NCBI RefSeq assembly: GCF_000428985.1
Contig: NZ_AUAZ01000010.1
Location: 62,001 to 126,000, forward strand
Source of the DNA: Marinobacterium litorale DSM 23545
Lineage (GTDB): Bacteria; Pseudomonadota; Gammaproteobacteria; Pseudomonadales; Balneatricaceae
Direction: 5' to 3'
Length of the DNA: 64,000 nt
Position 1 is the first letter of the stretch, and each line of letters opens with the position of its first letter. Positions 1 through 8,412 of this stretch are shown here, one piece after another. The notes beneath the pieces are model-generated. The model did not search any database. It was not told the DNA's origin and saw only the letters and a program-made list of their open reading frames with translations. A program made the translations under genes and the position numbers.

Positions 1-332
1 TGGTGTTACTGCTGGAAGGTGGCAATGACATACTGCGTAACCGAAATGCGGCACAGATCCGTGAAAATCTGGCTCAGATGATTGAGCAAATCCGGGCAAG
101 CGGGGCGCAGGTCGTGTTGATTGGCGTACCGGAGAAAAACCTGTTTTCAAGTGTTGCGCCCGTATACCGGGAGTTGGCTGAGCAATACGACCTGGTGTTT
201 ATCGATACGCTGATTGCGGATCTTTTGCGCACGGCCCGTTACAAGTCGGATCAGGTGCACTTCAATGCATTGGGATACCGCGCTTTGGCCGAAGGGATCG
301 CGGAACGACTGGAGGCCGAGGGTGCGTTCTAG
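1..332 (+). CDS. GDSL/SGNH arylesterase-thioesterase, C-terminal part (TesA-like)
   Basis: The gene enters from the left edge, so the start, the nucleophile Ser block and the signal peptide are outside the window; 109 readable residues remain. The stretch begins with a block III motif, EGGNDILRN, and ends with a block V motif, SDQVHFNALGYRAL, whose Asp and His would complete the Ser-Asp-His triad. This order and spacing match SGNH hydrolases of the TesA/arylesterase group, which hydrolyse acyl-CoA or short esters, usually in the periplasm. Substrate cannot be read from the fragment. The next gene on the strand is 65 bp away. Confidence 0.8.
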   Translation, partial: VLLLEGGNDILRNRNAAQIRENLAQMIEQIRASGAQVVLIGVPEKNLFSSVAPVYRELAEQYDLVFIDTLIADLLRTARYKSDQVHFNALGYRALAEGIAERLEAEGAF

Positions 333-397
333 AGCACAGGCTTTATGTACAATGGGCCGCTACACGGTTCAGTATTTGATGATAATCGGGAGGCGAT

Positions 398-841
398 ATG
401 GAGTGGACGGTTTATCTTTCGGGTGAAATCCACACGGACTGGCGTGAGCAGATCATCGAGGGGTGCCGCAGCAAGCAGCTACCGATCCGGTTTACCTCTG
501 CGGTGACCGACCACGATGCCAGTGATGCGGCGGGTGATCATCTGGCACCGGACAGTTCTGGCTTCTGGCGCGATCACAAGTCGGCGAAGGTGAACGCGAT
601 ACGTATCAAAACATTGATAGAACGCTGTGATCTGGCCGTTATCCGTTTTGGGGATAAGTATAAACAGTGGAATGCCGCGTTTGACGCCGGTTTTTGTGCG
701 GCGCTGGGCAAGCCGTACGTGACGCTTCATGGCGAAGATATTATACACCCCCTGAAGGAGGTGGATGCTGGTGCTATGGCCTGGGCACAGACACCGCAGC
801 AGGTGATCGAAGTGCTTGAATACGTTGTCAGTGCCCAGTAA
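398..841 (+). CDS. YtoQ family protein
   Basis: 147 residues, starting at an ATG preceded by a GGGAGG ribosome site. The opening MEWTVYLSGEIHTDWRE and the later FGDKYKQWNAAFDAGFCAALGKPYVTLH and HPLKEVDAGA stretches are what I know of the YtoQ family, small cytosolic proteins with a nucleoside 2-deoxyribosyltransferase-like fold. No reaction is established that I can name. There is no signal peptide or membrane segment. It stands alone between the esterase and a leftward gene. Confidence 0.8.
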   Translation: MEWTVYLSGEIHTDWREQIIEGCRSKQLPIRFTSAVTDHDASDAAGDHLAPDSSGFWRDHKSAKVNAIRIKTLIERCDLAVIRFGDKYKQWNAAFDAGFCAALGKPYVTLHGEDIIHPLKEVDAGAMAWAQTPQQVIEVLEYVVSAQ

Positions 842-903
842 AGGTTGTTTCCGCCGTCAGTCACGGGGGTGACAGCCGCGGCTGGCGACGGAAACGAAAA
901 CGA

Positions 904-1095
904 TTATCCGAGGCAGTGAGGACAGAATGTCACTGTCTCGTGGAACATTTTGACATCCTGTTGAGCTGCCTGTGGATTGGAGTAGGAGCCGATGTAACGC
1001 AGCGACTCCCTGGCGGGCAGCTTGTCGCACTCCGAGTCATGGATCTGGTTGCCGACTTGTGCCTGCACTTCCTTATTCAAATAGAATTTAGCCAT
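904..1095 (-). CDS. Small Cys/His protein, possible metal binder
   Basis: A 63-residue protein. I start it at ATG 1095 because a GGGAG ribosome site lies just upstream; a longer reading to 1254 adds a Pro/Gly/Arg-rich, non-protein-like leader. The sequence has HDSECDKLP near residue 20 and ends in FCPHCLG, so one His-x3-Cys and one C-x2-C pair could bind a metal, perhaps zinc. I recognise no named family. It lies 215 bp downstream of a perfect FNR-type box (1304-1317), but no matching -10 is obvious, so anaerobic control is only a possibility. Confidence 0.65.
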   Translation of the reverse strand: MAKFYLNKEVQAQVGNQIHDSECDKLPARESLRYIGSYSNPQAAQQDVKMFHETVTFCPHCLG

Positions 1096-1303
1096 TCTCG
1101 TTTCTCCCAACGTTGGTCTGTGTGTAGCCCGGTTCGCCGGTATGGCACCGGTGGCATGGCGCGGGCGGGTTTCCCCGCCGCCACCCGCCTGCACGTCAGG
1201 GGGGATAGGCCGTGTGCAGTGAGTCGCCATGTTGTTTTTGATATGGCAATTCATGTGCCAGCGCAGCTGTCAAGCTGAGGTCGTCGCTGTTCGGCTTTGT
1301 TTG

Positions 1304-1317
1304 TTGATCTAAATCAA
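1304..1317. promoter_or_regulatory. FNR/Anr-type box
   Basis: TTGATCTAAATCAA matches the FNR consensus TTGAT-N4-ATCAA at all ten specified bases. FNR/Anr are oxygen-sensing iron-sulfur regulators. The nearest downstream start is the small Cys/His gene at 1095. No promoter at the usual -41.5 spacing is visible on either strand, so the target is uncertain. Confidence 0.6.
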
Positions 1318-1360
1318 TGGATTAGTGGCGGAGCCTGAGTGGGAGATGGAGAGAGGCCGG

Positions 1361-1396
1361 CGCAGTAAAGCTGTCACTCGTGTCAGCTTTACTGCG
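1361..1396. terminator. 13-bp inverted repeat, possible terminator
   Basis: Perfect arms CGCAGTAAAGCTG (1361-1373) and its complement (1384-1396) enclose a 10-nt loop that can itself pair CAC/GTG. It lies downstream of the leftward membrane-protein gene ending at 1466, so a terminator is the simplest reading. No U-tract follows on either strand, so an operator or a processing hairpin is also possible. Confidence 0.5.
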
Positions 1397-1465
1397 TAAA
1401 TGTTGTTTTATTGACATGGGTCAATAATTTGAAGGTGTGGATTCGGTGGCAGGGATGGCGTGGCT

Positions 1466-1879
1466 CTACTCTTTGTGCCTGGGTTCACCGTCATCTTTGG
1501 GCTGTGCGGGTTCGGACGGCAGTTCATTCACATCCGGCTGCGCCTCAGGTTGTTCCTGTGACGTTTCGCCGCCGCACTCCTCCTCAATATACCGGCGAAT
1601 ATATTCGCTGCCGCGGCTCATGGTGTTGGTGAGCCATAGAATTATGAGACCACCCACCGCGAGAATATAAACCGCATATTCTCTGAAAAGCAGCGCAAGG
1701 ACCGCTGTGGCGGGTATCAATATCCACAACCCTTTACGGCTACGGTTCTGCAGACTTTCGATCAGCTCTTCCGCCTTGGTCCGGTCGGTGAGGCCGGCAT
1801 TGATCAGTGACTGTCGCAGGGATTGGTATTCTCGCTCGCGGCGGCGGGCCATACGGCCAAACGGGTCATTCAGTTTCAT
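1466..1879 (-). CDS. Small two-helix membrane protein, unknown
   Basis: 137 residues. A basic, helical N-terminus (residues 1-48, many Arg/Glu) precedes two closely spaced hydrophobic segments around residues 50-67 and 70-86, then a charged amphipathic stretch and an acidic Pro/Glu-rich tail from about residue 105. This suggests an inner-membrane hairpin with both ends in the cytoplasm. I recognise no family or motif. Leftward; the next leftward gene is separated by the 370-bp regulatory spacer, so it is probably monocistronic. Confidence 0.6.
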   Translation of the reverse strand: MKLNDPFGRMARRREREYQSLRQSLINAGLTDRTKAEELIESLQNRSRKGLWILIPATAVLALLFREYAVYILAVGGLIILWLTNTMSRGSEYIRRYIEEECGGETSQEQPEAQPDVNELPSEPAQPKDDGEPRHKE

Positions 1880-2003
1880 AGTTCAGTCATTTTGAAGACA
1901 GGAACCGCGATGTTAACGTCCCAGACCGTCGGGGTAAAACCTGACGCTCCCGGTTACCGGATTTATGTCTATGCTGTAACCAGAGTCTGAGGGAGTTGGG
2001 TGG

Positions 2004-2237
2004 ATGAAAAAGCTGAAAAACGAGAAAGAGCTGATCAAAAAAGCGATCGCTGAGGGTACTCGGTATGGTGAAGAGCGGGGTGCCGTGATTTTTGAGCCCC
2101 ACGACTCCGCTGAGTTAAAAATTGAATACATTTACAGGCTATTGGTTCACGACGGCGTTATTCAACCGATGCCGGAGGTTCAGGTCTCTCAACAGTCGAT
2201 GAGACACCGTCTCGCGCTTTGGGCGTCACACCTGTAG
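2004..2237 (+). CDS. DUF5062-like small protein
   Basis: 77 residues starting at ATG after a GAGGGAG site. It is basic at the N-terminus (MKKLKNEKELIKKAI) with IEYIYRLLVHDGVIQP in the middle and MRHRLALWASHL at the end. This pattern resembles the DUF5062 proteins of marine gammaproteobacteria, recalled from memory and not searched. It is predicted soluble and mostly helical. It precedes another small conserved gene by 27 bp on the same strand, so the two may be co-transcribed. Confidence 0.65.
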   Translation: MKKLKNEKELIKKAIAEGTRYGEERGAVIFEPHDSAELKIEYIYRLLVHDGVIQPMPEVQVSQQSMRHRLALWASHL

Positions 2238-2264
2238 CTGTAAAGAATCATGTGGAGGTAATGA

Positions 2265-2528
2265 ATGAAGTTTGACAAGGCAATGCTGGATCCCGCCAAG
2301 ATGTATACCGCGCCTGTGGAGATCTTGAAGGACGAAGCGCTGAGTCAAGAACAGAAGCTCAAGCTGTTACGACGCTGGGAGTTTGATGAAAGGGAAGAGT
2401 CGGTCGCGGAAGAGGAGGCGATGGGTGCAGATCGCTCAAGCCGTCTTGATGAGGTTCTTGAGGCTCTACGGCAGCTCGGTGCGCAGCCCCATGAGCAGGC
2501 CGCACCGACTAAACAGGGCGGCGAGTGA
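2265..2528 (+). CDS. Small acidic conserved hypothetical protein
   Basis: 87 residues with a good ribosome site (GGAGG, about 6 bp before ATG). The segment DPAKMYTAPVEILKDEALSQEQKLKLLRRWEFDERE is of a type widely seen in proteobacterial small proteins encoded near stress or metabolism genes; I know no function. The C-terminal half is helical and acidic. It follows the DUF5062-like gene and ends just before a terminator shared with the convergent pyrC. Confidence 0.65.
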   Translation: MKFDKAMLDPAKMYTAPVEILKDEALSQEQKLKLLRRWEFDEREESVAEEEAMGADRSSRLDEVLEALRQLGAQPHEQAAPTKQGGE

Positions 2529-2534
2529 CTTGGC

Positions 2535-2563
2535 AGGCACTGCCGGCGGGTGTGGCAGTGCCT
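2535..2563. terminator. Bidirectional terminator hairpin
   Basis: A 10-bp stem, AGGCACTGCC (2535-2544) with its complement at 2554-2563, and a 9-nt loop, followed by TT on the plus strand. It sits between the convergent ends of the small acidic gene (2528) and pyrC (2574). Confidence 0.65.
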
Positions 2564-2573
2564 TTCACTGTTT

Positions 2574-3611
2574 CTAGTCAGCAAGCTTCCAACGCAGGGT
2601 TTCCCCGGCACGCAGGGGAACAATGACATCAGCGCCAAACGCCATCTCCTGAGGTGCCTGCCAGGGCTCTTTCGTCAGCGTAATGGTATCGCTGTTCCGA
2701 GGCAGGTCGTAGAAATCAGCACCGAAATGGCTGGCAAAACCCTCCAGCTTATCCAGGGCCCCCAGGTCGTCAAATATCTCTGCATAAAGCTCGATTGCGG
2801 CATAGGCGCTGAAGCAGCCGGCACAGCCACACGCGGACTCTTTAGCCCCTTTTGCGTGGGGCGCTGAATCGGTGCCCAGGAAAAACTTCGCGCTGCCGCT
2901 AATGGCCGCTTCCTGGAGTGCGCGTTGGTGGATATTGCGCTTCAAAACCGGTAAGCAGAAAAGGTGAGGGCGGATACCGCCGACCAGCATATGATTGCGG
3001 TTGTAAGCCAGGTGCTGAACGGTGATTGTCGCCGCTACATTGTTTCCCATCGCCTGGACGAACTGGGCTGCATCCTGAGTGGTGATATGTTCCACTACCA
3101 TCTTCATCGTGGTATGGCGGGTGACCAGCGGTGAGAGAACCTCATCGATAAAGCGCTTTTCCCGGTCGAAGATGTCCACATCCTGATGGGTGACCTCACC
3201 ATGGACCAGAAGCGGCATGTCATTGTCGGCCAACGCGTCGCAGACGGCATCCAGCTTACCCAGATCGGTCACACCGGAGTCGGAGTTGGTAGTAGCGCCC
3301 GCCGGGTAGAGCTTCACGGCTGCAATCTTCCCCGTCGCTTTTGCCGCAGCGATCATCTCGGGTGTCGTGTTGTCGGTCAGATAAAGTGTCATTAACGGCT
3401 CAAAGCCGCTGCCTTGTGGCCGGTGGTTCAGGATACGCTCGCGATACGCCAGTGCCTGCTCTGCGTCCACCACGGGCGGTTTCAGGTTAGGCATTACAAT
3501 CGCCCGGCCCATCTGACGGGCCGTGGCCGGCACTGTGTGTTCGAGCACGGCCCCATCTCGGAGATGGAGGTGCCAGTCATCAGGGCGGGTCAGTGTCAGG
3601 CGATCGGTCAT
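2574..3611 (-). CDS. pyrC: Dihydroorotase, class II
   Basis: 345 residues, the usual length of the E. coli-type enzyme. It catalyses the reversible cyclisation of carbamoyl-aspartate to dihydroorotate in pyrimidine synthesis. The binuclear zinc ligands are visible in order: DWHLHLRD near residue 12, the carboxylated Lys in [13 protein letters not shown] near residue 98, LLVHGE near 135, VVEHITT near 173, and the catalytic Asp in [13 protein letters not shown] near 246. GCAGCFSA follows, as in the family. It is monocistronic, leftward and convergent with the small acidic gene. Confidence 0.97.
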   Translation of the reverse strand: MTDRLTLTRPDDWHLHLRDGAVLEHTVPATARQMGRAIVMPNLKPPVVDAEQALAYRERILNHRPQGSGFEPLMTLYLTDNTTPEMIAAAKATGKIAAVKLYPAGATTNSDSGVTDLGKLDAVCDALADNDMPLLVHGEVTHQDVDIFDREKRFIDEVLSPLVTRHTTMKMVVEHITTQDAAQFVQAMGNNVAATITVQHLAYNRNHMLVGGIRPHLFCLPVLKRNIHQRALQEAAISGSAKFFLGTDSAPHAKGAKESACGCAGCFSAYAAIELYAEIFDDLGALDKLEGFASHFGADFYDLPRNSDTITLTKEPWQAPQEMAFGADVIVPLRAGETLRWKLAD

Positions 3612-3706
3612 GGTGAATCTCTCGATAGTCGGTTGGAGGATATCGGCGGCCGATTATAGACAATCAGTGATTCCCCGTCTTGTCTCCAATCTGTAGTCGG
3701 GCGGAT

Positions 3707-4120
3707 TCAGGCACCTTCCTGCTTGCGTTGTTCACGATGTTCCGGGCGCAGGCAGTGCTCCTCCTCGTGGGGTAGTCCCGGCTTGAGGGTATCCACCAGA
3801 TAATCGAATACGGCCTTGAGCGGCGCTTGTTCTGCGGTGGTTACAAGCTGGGTACCGTGCTCGGCGAGACGACGAATAACGCCCTCTCCAGCTGAACCTG
3901 CGATTGCAACATCAACCGCGTGCAGCGGATGTCGACTGGCGTCGTCACGGACATGCCATTCATGTAAGGAGCCTGTGTCTGTCAGGCGAATTTCCCAGGC
4001 TAACTCCGGGTGATCGTCCCCCGTTGCCACGGCATAAACATGCCAATGATCCGCGCGGCCGGCGTGGGGGGAGACGCGACCATCCTGGCCGGTGGCGATA
4101 GCGATCAGTTTGGTTGTCAT
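3707..4120 (-). CDS. NifX/NifB-type iron-molybdenum cofactor-binding protein
   Basis: 137 residues. The N-terminal IAIATGQDGRVSPHAGRADHWHVY and the later VDVAIAGSAGEGVIRRLAEHGTQLVTTAEQAPLKAVFDYLVDTL are typical of the dinitrogenase cofactor-biosynthesis (NifX/NafY/NifB C-terminal) fold, which carries Fe-S/Mo cofactors. The tail is rich in His/Glu/Arg. No nitrogenase genes are in the window, so a role in other Mo or Fe-S handling is equally possible. Its upstream region holds an FNR-like box centred about 41 bp before a predicted start of transcription, suggesting anaerobic induction. Confidence 0.8.
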   Translation of the reverse strand: MTTKLIAIATGQDGRVSPHAGRADHWHVYAVATGDDHPELAWEIRLTDTGSLHEWHVRDDASRHPLHAVDVAIAGSAGEGVIRRLAEHGTQLVTTAEQAPLKAVFDYLVDTLKPGLPHEEEHCLRPEHREQRKQEGA

Positions 4121-4150
4121 AGCAGGACCCTGTAAGTAGCGAATGGGCTA

Positions 4151-4191
4151 AGTCTAGCGAAGTTAAGCGGCGATGGTTTGATCTTGCTCAA
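4151..4191 (-). promoter_or_regulatory. FNR/Anr class II-type promoter for the NifX-like gene
   Basis: On the minus strand TTGAGCAAGATCAA (4191-4178) is the FNR consensus with one changed base, and TAGACT (4156-4151) fits a -10. The box centre lies about 41 bp from the start of transcription this -10 would give (near 4144), which is the class II activator position. The gene starts at 4120. Confidence 0.5.
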
Positions 4192-4302
4192 TCCGTGTCC
4201 TTTTCGAAGGGTCATACAGCCTGATCTCCGCCTGCTATGCTTGACTAATATGGTTGGAATTGGTCTTCTGAGTGAGGCTGGCAGGGTGGAAAGGAGTTAC
4301 AG

Positions 4303-6882
4303 ATGCCGTATTTGGGCGAGAATGGATGGATTCGTTCCTGCATCTTGATGCTGCTGTCGGCAGGTCTGGTGTCAGTCGCTCTCCCTCTCGATGCTGCCGA
4401 GCGAGAAGTGCGCGTTGGCGTCTATGAAAATCCGCCCAAGCTGATTATGGGGGATGATGGCCAGCCCTCCGGTATCTTGGGTGACTTACTGGTAGAAATT
4501 GCCGAACAGGAGTCCTGGTCACTGACCGCTGTCAGCTGTGACTGGCAGCGCTGCCTTGAACTTCTGCGCCAGGGGCAACTGGATCTGATGCCGGATGTGG
4601 CGTATAGCCAGGCCCGTGCTGAATGGGCGAACTTTCACAGCCGCCCGGCACTGCGCAGCTGGTCCCAGCTTTACGCCTCACCTTCGGTAACAATTGCGTC
4701 GGCAATGGATCTGGACGGTCAGCGTATCGCTGTATTGGATGGGTCGATTCAACTGGATTACCTGCGCAGGTTGGCGGATGGCTTCGGTTGGGACCTGCGT
4801 TTTCTGCGTGTAAATTCTCTGGATGCCGCGTTCGATAAAGTCGCCTCTGGTGCCGCCGATGTGGCTGTTGCCAACCAGCTGTTTGGGGATTACCACGCGC
4901 CCTCCTATTCATTGCACTCCACCCCCGTGGTTTTCCAGCCGGTAAAACTGTTCTATGCAACGCCGCAAGGTGAAGGCCTGGAGCTCCTTGGTGCTATCGA
5001 TCAGTGGCTCGCGCGCTGGCAGGTCGCTCGGGACTCTCCTTACTACAGTGTTCTGGAACGCTGGTCTCAGGGTGACAGAGGGTGGCGACACTCTCCGCTG
5101 GTTTGGTCGATTCTGGTAGCGACTCCTCTGCTGTTAGCTGTAGCGCTTTTGTTTGTTTGGATACTGCGCCGACAGGTACGAGCCCGAACCCAGTCATTAA
5201 AGCGAAGTGAAGCGAGCCTGAGCGCTGTTTTGTCCAATGTGGATGCGTATATCTTTATTAAGGACGCCGAGTACCGCTATCGCTATGTCAATGCTAAGGT
5301 GACGGAGCTGTTTGGCGTAGAGGCAGACAAAATTATCGGTCGTGAAGACCGGGATTTTTTTAGCCCAGATACGGCTGCCAGAATTCGTTCGGAAGATCGT
5401 TGCATTATCGAAGAGGGGCAGCGGCTCAGTCAGGAGGAGGTCAATCAGCTACCCGAATCAGAGCCGCGTTATTACTATTCCGTCAAACAGCCGCTGAGGG
5501 ATGACAAGGGGCATATCGATGGCCTGATCGGCATTGCCACCGATGTCACGGACCAGCGACGCAGCGAAGAGGAGATTCATCGGCTCGCTTTCTACGACGC
5601 ATTAACGGGCCTGGCTAATCAGAGCCTGCTGGATGAGCGGCTTGAGCATGCCCTGGCCACCTGCAGGCGGACGGGGTTGGGTGGCGCGGTGCTTTTTCTC
5701 GACCTGGATAACTTTCGCGACCTGAACGATAGCCTTGGGCATCGCGCCGGTGATCAGCTGCTGTGTCAACTGGCTAATGTCCTGCGTGCCAGGCTTAGGG
5801 AGGGAGATACACTTGCGCGTTACAGTGGTGATGCTTATGTGGCGGTATTGGAGGGATTACAGGGCACTCACGATGAGTGTCTGTTCCACGCCGAGAAGGT
5901 TGTCAGTGACCTGATTGGCCAGATCAACCGGAATTTCAGCCTCGATAGTGGTAATTACACCCCTTCGGCCAGCATCGGTATCGCGTTATTTAATGAAGAC
6001 CGGGAGGATGGTCGCGAGCTGATTAAGCGTGCAGAGCTTGCCATGTACGAAGCCAAGGGGATGGGACGAAACAGCTTCTGTTTTTATGACCCCTTTATGC
6101 AGGCTCAGGTCAAAGAACGCACCGAACTTGAGGCGGGTATACGGCGTGCGTTGGCCGCCCAAGAGTTTGAACTTCACTACCAGCCCCAATATAACGACAG
6201 CGAGCAGTTACTGGGGCTGGAAGCTCTGATTCGCTGGCGTCACCCAGAGCAGGGCATGATTTCACCGGGGGCTTTCATACCTGTGGCTGAAGCCAGTGGA
6301 CTGATCATGCCGCTGGGGCGCTGGATTCTGGGCGAAGCCTGTCAGCAGTTGGTTCGTTGGCAGAAGCATCCGCGCTTATCGAGCGCTGTGGTCGCGGTCA
6401 ACATCAGTGCTCAGCAGATGCATGACGAGCGGTTTGTTGGTGAGGTGGTAGGTGCCCTGGAGCAGAGCGGGGCGGATCCTTCGCGTCTGAAACTGGAGCT
6501 TACAGAATCGATACTGGTCCGTAACGTCGAAGCGGTGATCGATAAAATGGCCCGACTACGCCGCTATGGGGTTACCTTCTCGCTGGATGATTTTGGAACC
6601 GGCTTCTCATCCCTGAGCTACTTGAAGCGCTTGCCGCTTGATCAACTCAAAATTGATCAGGGCTTTGTCCGAGACCTAATGCATGATGCCAACGATGCGG
6701 CGATTGTCAGAACGGTTATTGGCTTGGGGGAAAGCCTCGATCTTGGCGTTATCGCTGAGGGCGTGGAGACCCGCGAACAGCGTGATAAGCTGAGAGAGTA
6801 CGGCTGCTTCTGCTACCAGGGGTATCTGTTTTGCCGGCCGCTACCCGCTCAGGACTTGGAGGATGTTCTATCCGGCTCTTGA
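4303..6882 (+). CDS. SBP-PAS-GGDEF(degenerate)-EAL membrane receptor, probable c-di-GMP phosphodiesterase
   Basis: 859 residues with a signal sequence (about 1-31), a periplasmic amino-acid-type solute-binding domain (SBP_bac_3, about 35-260), one transmembrane helix (about 268-290), PAS (305-415), GGDEF (425-585) and EAL (605-850). The cyclase signature is SGDAY at 508-512 instead of GGDEF, so synthesis is probably lost, although the upstream REGD inhibitory-site motif is kept. The EAL side keeps EALIRW at 640, NISAQQ, ELTES, DDFGTGFSS, LKIDQ, AEGVET and QGYLF, so it should hydrolyse c-di-GMP. It likely senses an amino acid or similar ligand. Its end overlaps the convergent racemase gene by 15 bp. 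Confidence 0.92.
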   Translation: MPYLGENGWIRSCILMLLSAGLVSVALPLDAAEREVRVGVYENPPKLIMGDDGQPSGILGDLLVEIAEQESWSLTAVSCDWQRCLELLRQGQLDLMPDVAYSQARAEWANFHSRPALRSWSQLYASPSVTIASAMDLDGQRIAVLDGSIQLDYLRRLADGFGWDLRFLRVNSLDAAFDKVASGAADVAVANQLFGDYHAPSYSLHSTPVVFQPVKLFYATPQGEGLELLGAIDQWLARWQVARDSPYYSVLERWSQGDRGWRHSPLVWSILVATPLLLAVALLFVWILRRQVRARTQSLKRSEASLSAVLSNVDAYIFIKDAEYRYRYVNAKVTELFGVEADKIIGREDRDFFSPDTAARIRSEDRCIIEEGQRLSQEEVNQLPESEPRYYYSVKQPLRDDKGHIDGLIGIATDVTDQRRSEEEIHRLAFYDALTGLANQSLLDERLEHALATCRRTGLGGAVLFLDLDNFRDLNDSLGHRAGDQLLCQLANVLRARLREGDTLARYSGDAYVAVLEGLQGTHDECLFHAEKVVSDLIGQINRNFSLDSGNYTPSASIGIALFNEDREDGRELIKRAELAMYEAKGMGRNSFCFYDPFMQAQVKERTELEAGIRRALAAQEFELHYQPQYNDSEQLLGLEALIRWRHPEQGMISPGAFIPVAEASGLIMPLGRWILGEACQQLVRWQKHPRLSSAVVAVNISAQQMHDERFVGEVVGALEQSGADPSRLKLELTESILVRNVEAVIDKMARLRRYGVTFSLDDFGTGFSSLSYLKRLPLDQLKIDQGFVRDLMHDANDAAIVRTVIGLGESLDLGVIAEGVETREQRDKLREYGCFCYQGYLFCRPLPAQDLEDVLSGS

Positions 6883-7560
6883 GTAACTGCAGTGTTTGCT
6901 GGTCCGCAGCCCAGCGCGCACCAGCGCTTCGAGCAGCAGAATTCCCACACGAACACCGTCTATCACCGGGAGTCCCAAGGCCTGCTGGAGCATTGGCTGT
7001 TGGGTCGTTAAACCGGCGCAGCCCAGTACCAGAACTTCGCTATGATCCTGGGCGATGATCTGCTGGGCGCGTTGGATCAAGTTGGCTTGCAGATCGGTGT
7101 TGTCACTGTGCTCCAGCTCCAGTACCGGCAGCTGCATAGCGTGTACGCCCTGGCAGTGGACCCCGAAGCCGTAGCTTCGGGCGTTACTGGCCAGAATATG
7201 CACCGACTTCTGCTGTGCGGTTAAGATCGAAAAGCCACAACCGAGCAGGCTGGCGGCATGCATAGCCGCTTCGCCGATTCCCAGCACCGGCCCCTGGGCC
7301 AATTCGCGCGCTGCGTGCAATGCAGTGTCGTCCGCGCAGGCGATCAGATAGCCCTCACAGCCGGCGGTTTCCCCCTCGGCGATGCGGTCTAGAACGCCTG
7401 AGGTTGCCCGCGCACCATCATAGAAACCCTCAACACTGGCAACGCCGGCACCGGCGCAGACCGCATCGATATCAAGCATCGGTGCGACCGAGCGGCAGCT
7501 ATGCGCAATCATCTCGGTCATGAGCTGGCTGTCGTTGGGATTAATCACTCGCAGTTTCAT
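6868..7560 (-). CDS. Asp/Glu/hydantoin racemase family protein
   Basis: 230 residues from ATG 7560, which has GGAG 8 bp upstream; a longer reading to 7593 overlaps the preceding permease. MKLRVINPN opens the protein. The two active-site Cys positions of the family are present: IACADDT near residue 70 and LGCAG near residue 175. These enzymes invert stereocentres of aspartate, glutamate or 5-substituted hydantoins without cofactor. It is the last gene of the ABC transporter operon (4 bp after the second permease), so the imported substrate is probably an amino acid, hydantoin or related compound that needs racemisation. Confidence 0.85.
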   Translation of the reverse strand: MKLRVINPNDSQLMTEMIAHSCRSVAPMLDIDAVCAGAGVASVEGFYDGARATSGVLDRIAEGETAGCEGYLIACADDTALHAARELAQGPVLGIGEAAMHAASLLGCGFSILTAQQKSVHILASNARSYGFGVHCQGVHAMQLPVLELEHSDNTDLQANLIQRAQQIIAQDHSEVLVLGCAGLTTQQPMLQQALGLPVIDGVRVGILLLEALVRAGLRTSKHCSYSRAG

Positions 7561-7564
7561 GCAT

Positions 7565-8410
7565 TCAGACTCCGGTGGGGGCTTTGCGAGCACGGCTTTT
7601 ACGGACGGCCCAGATCGCGATCAGCGCAGAGCTGATCAGGGTGAAAGAGAACAGCGTTGTCATCGTGCCCAGTGCATAGAAGAGCACCGGCGTGGTCACA
7701 TTGGTCGTCATGCCATAGATTTCCAGCGGCTGGGTGTTGAAGGTGCCGGCGGTCATCAGTGTGCGGGCGAACTCATCGTAGGAGAGCGTAAAGCCGAACA
7801 GGCACACACCGATCAGGCTGGGGAGAATCAGCGGAAAAACAACCAGCCGGAAGGTCTGCCAGGCGGTCGCACCCATGTCGATGGCGGCAGCTTCATAACT
7901 TTTATTAAAGCGATTGAACACGGCGAACATGATCAGCAGGCCAAACGGCAGGGTCCAGGTCAGGTGTGCGCCAAAGGCGGAGCTGTACCAGGCCGGAGAC
8001 AGGCCGATGCGGTCGAACATGATGCCGATGCCGAGGCTGATCAGAATCGATGGCAGAATCAGGCTGACCAGTGTCAGGTAGAACAGCGCATCGCCGCCTT
8101 TAAAGCTGCGCCGGTAGGCGAGGCCTGCCAGCAGCGAGAACACTGCGGTGCAGAGCATCACTGACAGACCGAGCAGCAGAGAGCGGGTCAGAGAACCGCC
8201 AAAATCGCCTACTTGCTGCTCTTCAAAAAGTTGCCGGAACCAGTGCAGGGAGACACCGTTCATCGGGAAGGTCAGGCCACCCTCCGGACCCTGAAAGGAC
8301 AGAATCGCGATGGTGGCGGTAGGACCATATAGAAAAACGATAAAGAGAATGAAGATAATCGTCAGCGGGATAAAACCCGCCTTGCGTTTTGTTTTGCCAA
8401 GGGCTGCCAT
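7565..8410 (-). CDS. ABC transporter permease, PotC type
   Basis: 281 residues with six predicted membrane helices. The cytoplasmic coupling motif EAAAIDMGATAWQTFRLVVF, which contacts the ATPase, is near residue 180. This is the second inner-membrane subunit of a polyamine/opine-type importer. A GGAGCTG ribosome site precedes the ATG, and the gene begins 2 bp after the first permease. Family alone does not fix the substrate. Confidence 0.9.
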   Translation of the reverse strand: MAALGKTKRKAGFIPLTIIFILFIVFLYGPTATIAILSFQGPEGGLTFPMNGVSLHWFRQLFEEQQVGDFGGSLTRSLLLGLSVMLCTAVFSLLAGLAYRRSFKGGDALFYLTLVSLILPSILISLGIGIMFDRIGLSPAWYSSAFGAHLTWTLPFGLLIMFAVFNRFNKSYEAAAIDMGATAWQTFRLVVFPLILPSLIGVCLFGFTLSYDEFARTLMTAGTFNTQPLEIYGMTTNVTTPVLFYALGTMTTLFSFTLISSALIAIWAVRKSRARKAPTGV

Positions 8411-8412
8411 GG

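Larger units (their letters stand above)
1096..1465. other. Non-coding spacer with FNR-type box and long inverted repeat
   Basis: About 370 bp between two leftward genes with no convincing coding frame. It holds a perfect FNR/Anr-type box (1304-1317) and a 13-bp inverted repeat (1361-1396), listed separately. A TTGACA on the minus strand (1273-1268) could be a -35 for the small gene below, but its -10 partner is weak. Confidence 0.6.

Noticed and set aside
1887-2131. Leftward 71-72 residue frames
   Set aside because: They overlap the 2004 gene; composition and lack of ribosome site suggest shadow.
7520-8164. 214-residue frame on the plus strand
   Set aside because: It is antisense to the PotC-type permease, is very rich in Gln/Asp/His, and has no start signal or family match.
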